Shown: positions 7,260-7,384 of the stretch, piece after piece
Numbering within the stretch: position 1 is the stretch's first letter
Layout of the letters: each line of letters starts with the position of its first letter
Source: Gemmataceae bacterium
GTDB lineage: Bacteria > Planctomycetota > Planctomycetia > Gemmatales > Gemmataceae
Assembly: GCA_025056835.1 (NCBI GenBank)
Contig: JANWVS010000087.1
Location: forward strand, 1-7,384
Length of the DNA stretch: 7,384 bases
Direction: 5' to 3'
Translations under genes and position numbers: made by a program
Notes under the pieces: model-generated
Told to the model about the DNA's origin: nothing
Databases searched by the model: none
Seen by the model: only the letters and a program-made list of their open reading frames with translations

Positions 7260-7384
7260 ATGTCGTGCAAGCGCCCGTGGTTGGTGGTCGCGTCTGTTGC
7301 CTTGGTTGCTGTCGCTTCGCCGGCCGTCCGCGCCGACGAGATCCCTGAGAAATATCGGGAGACGGTGCGAAAAGGGCTGAAGTA
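7260..7384 (+). CDS. Exported protein, N-terminus only; possibly squalene-cyclase-like repeat protein
   Basis: Only 41 full codons are present before the window ends, and the last two bases are TA of an incomplete codon. Residues 1-25 form a clear signal peptide: Lys4-Arg5, a hydrophobic core at about 7-20, and a V-x-A type cleavage site (AVRA before DEIPE). The mature start, EKYRETVRKGLK, resembles the first helix of planctomycete prenyltransferase/squalene-oxidase repeat proteins, where a similar lysine-rich helix leads into a Q-x-DG-x-W repeat. That repeat would lie outside the window, so the family is a guess from memory of similar proteins. GGAGA at 7248-7252 supports the ATG. The gene follows the giant propeller gene by 70 bp on the same strand and may share its transcript. 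Confidence 0.7.
   Translation, partial: MSCKRPWLVVASVALVAVASPAVRADEIPEKYRETVRKGLK

Overview
The window is GC-rich, almost fully coding, and reads like a planctomycete chromosome, possibly Gemmata/Isosphaera-like. That assignment is an inference. It rests on the very large exported TPR plus PQQ-propeller protein, the style of the radical SAM/SPASM protein, the weak or variable Shine-Dalgarno signals, and the exported protein at the right edge that resembles the start of a squalene-cyclase-like repeat protein. No rRNA, tRNA, CRISPR array, insertion sequence, phage gene or attachment site was seen.

Layout from left to right. Positions 1-1089 on the minus strand hold a radical SAM protein with a SPASM-like C-terminal cysteine set; its 3' end lies beyond the left edge. 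About 150 bp separates it from a divergent msrA gene at 1242-1799, which has a perfect TATAAT box at 1207-1212 and a good GGAGG ribosome binding site. A short gap with a possible promoter follows. Positions 1943-7189 are filled by one gene for a roughly 1748-residue exported protein built as signal peptide, alpha-helical TPR-like region, PQQ-like beta-propeller, second TPR-like helical region, second PQQ-like propeller, and a proline-rich tail. After 70 bp, a second exported protein begins at 7260 and runs off the right edge.

How they fit together. MsrA repairs methionine sulfoxide and is a stand-alone housekeeping function. The radical SAM gene is divergent from it, and no substrate or precursor peptide is visible. 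The giant protein and the next exported protein are co-oriented with no clear terminator between them, so they may be co-transcribed, with both products acting outside the cytoplasm. The most notable object is the giant alpha/beta/alpha/beta protein. Its fold classes are recognisable but its function is not known, and nothing here proves a new system.
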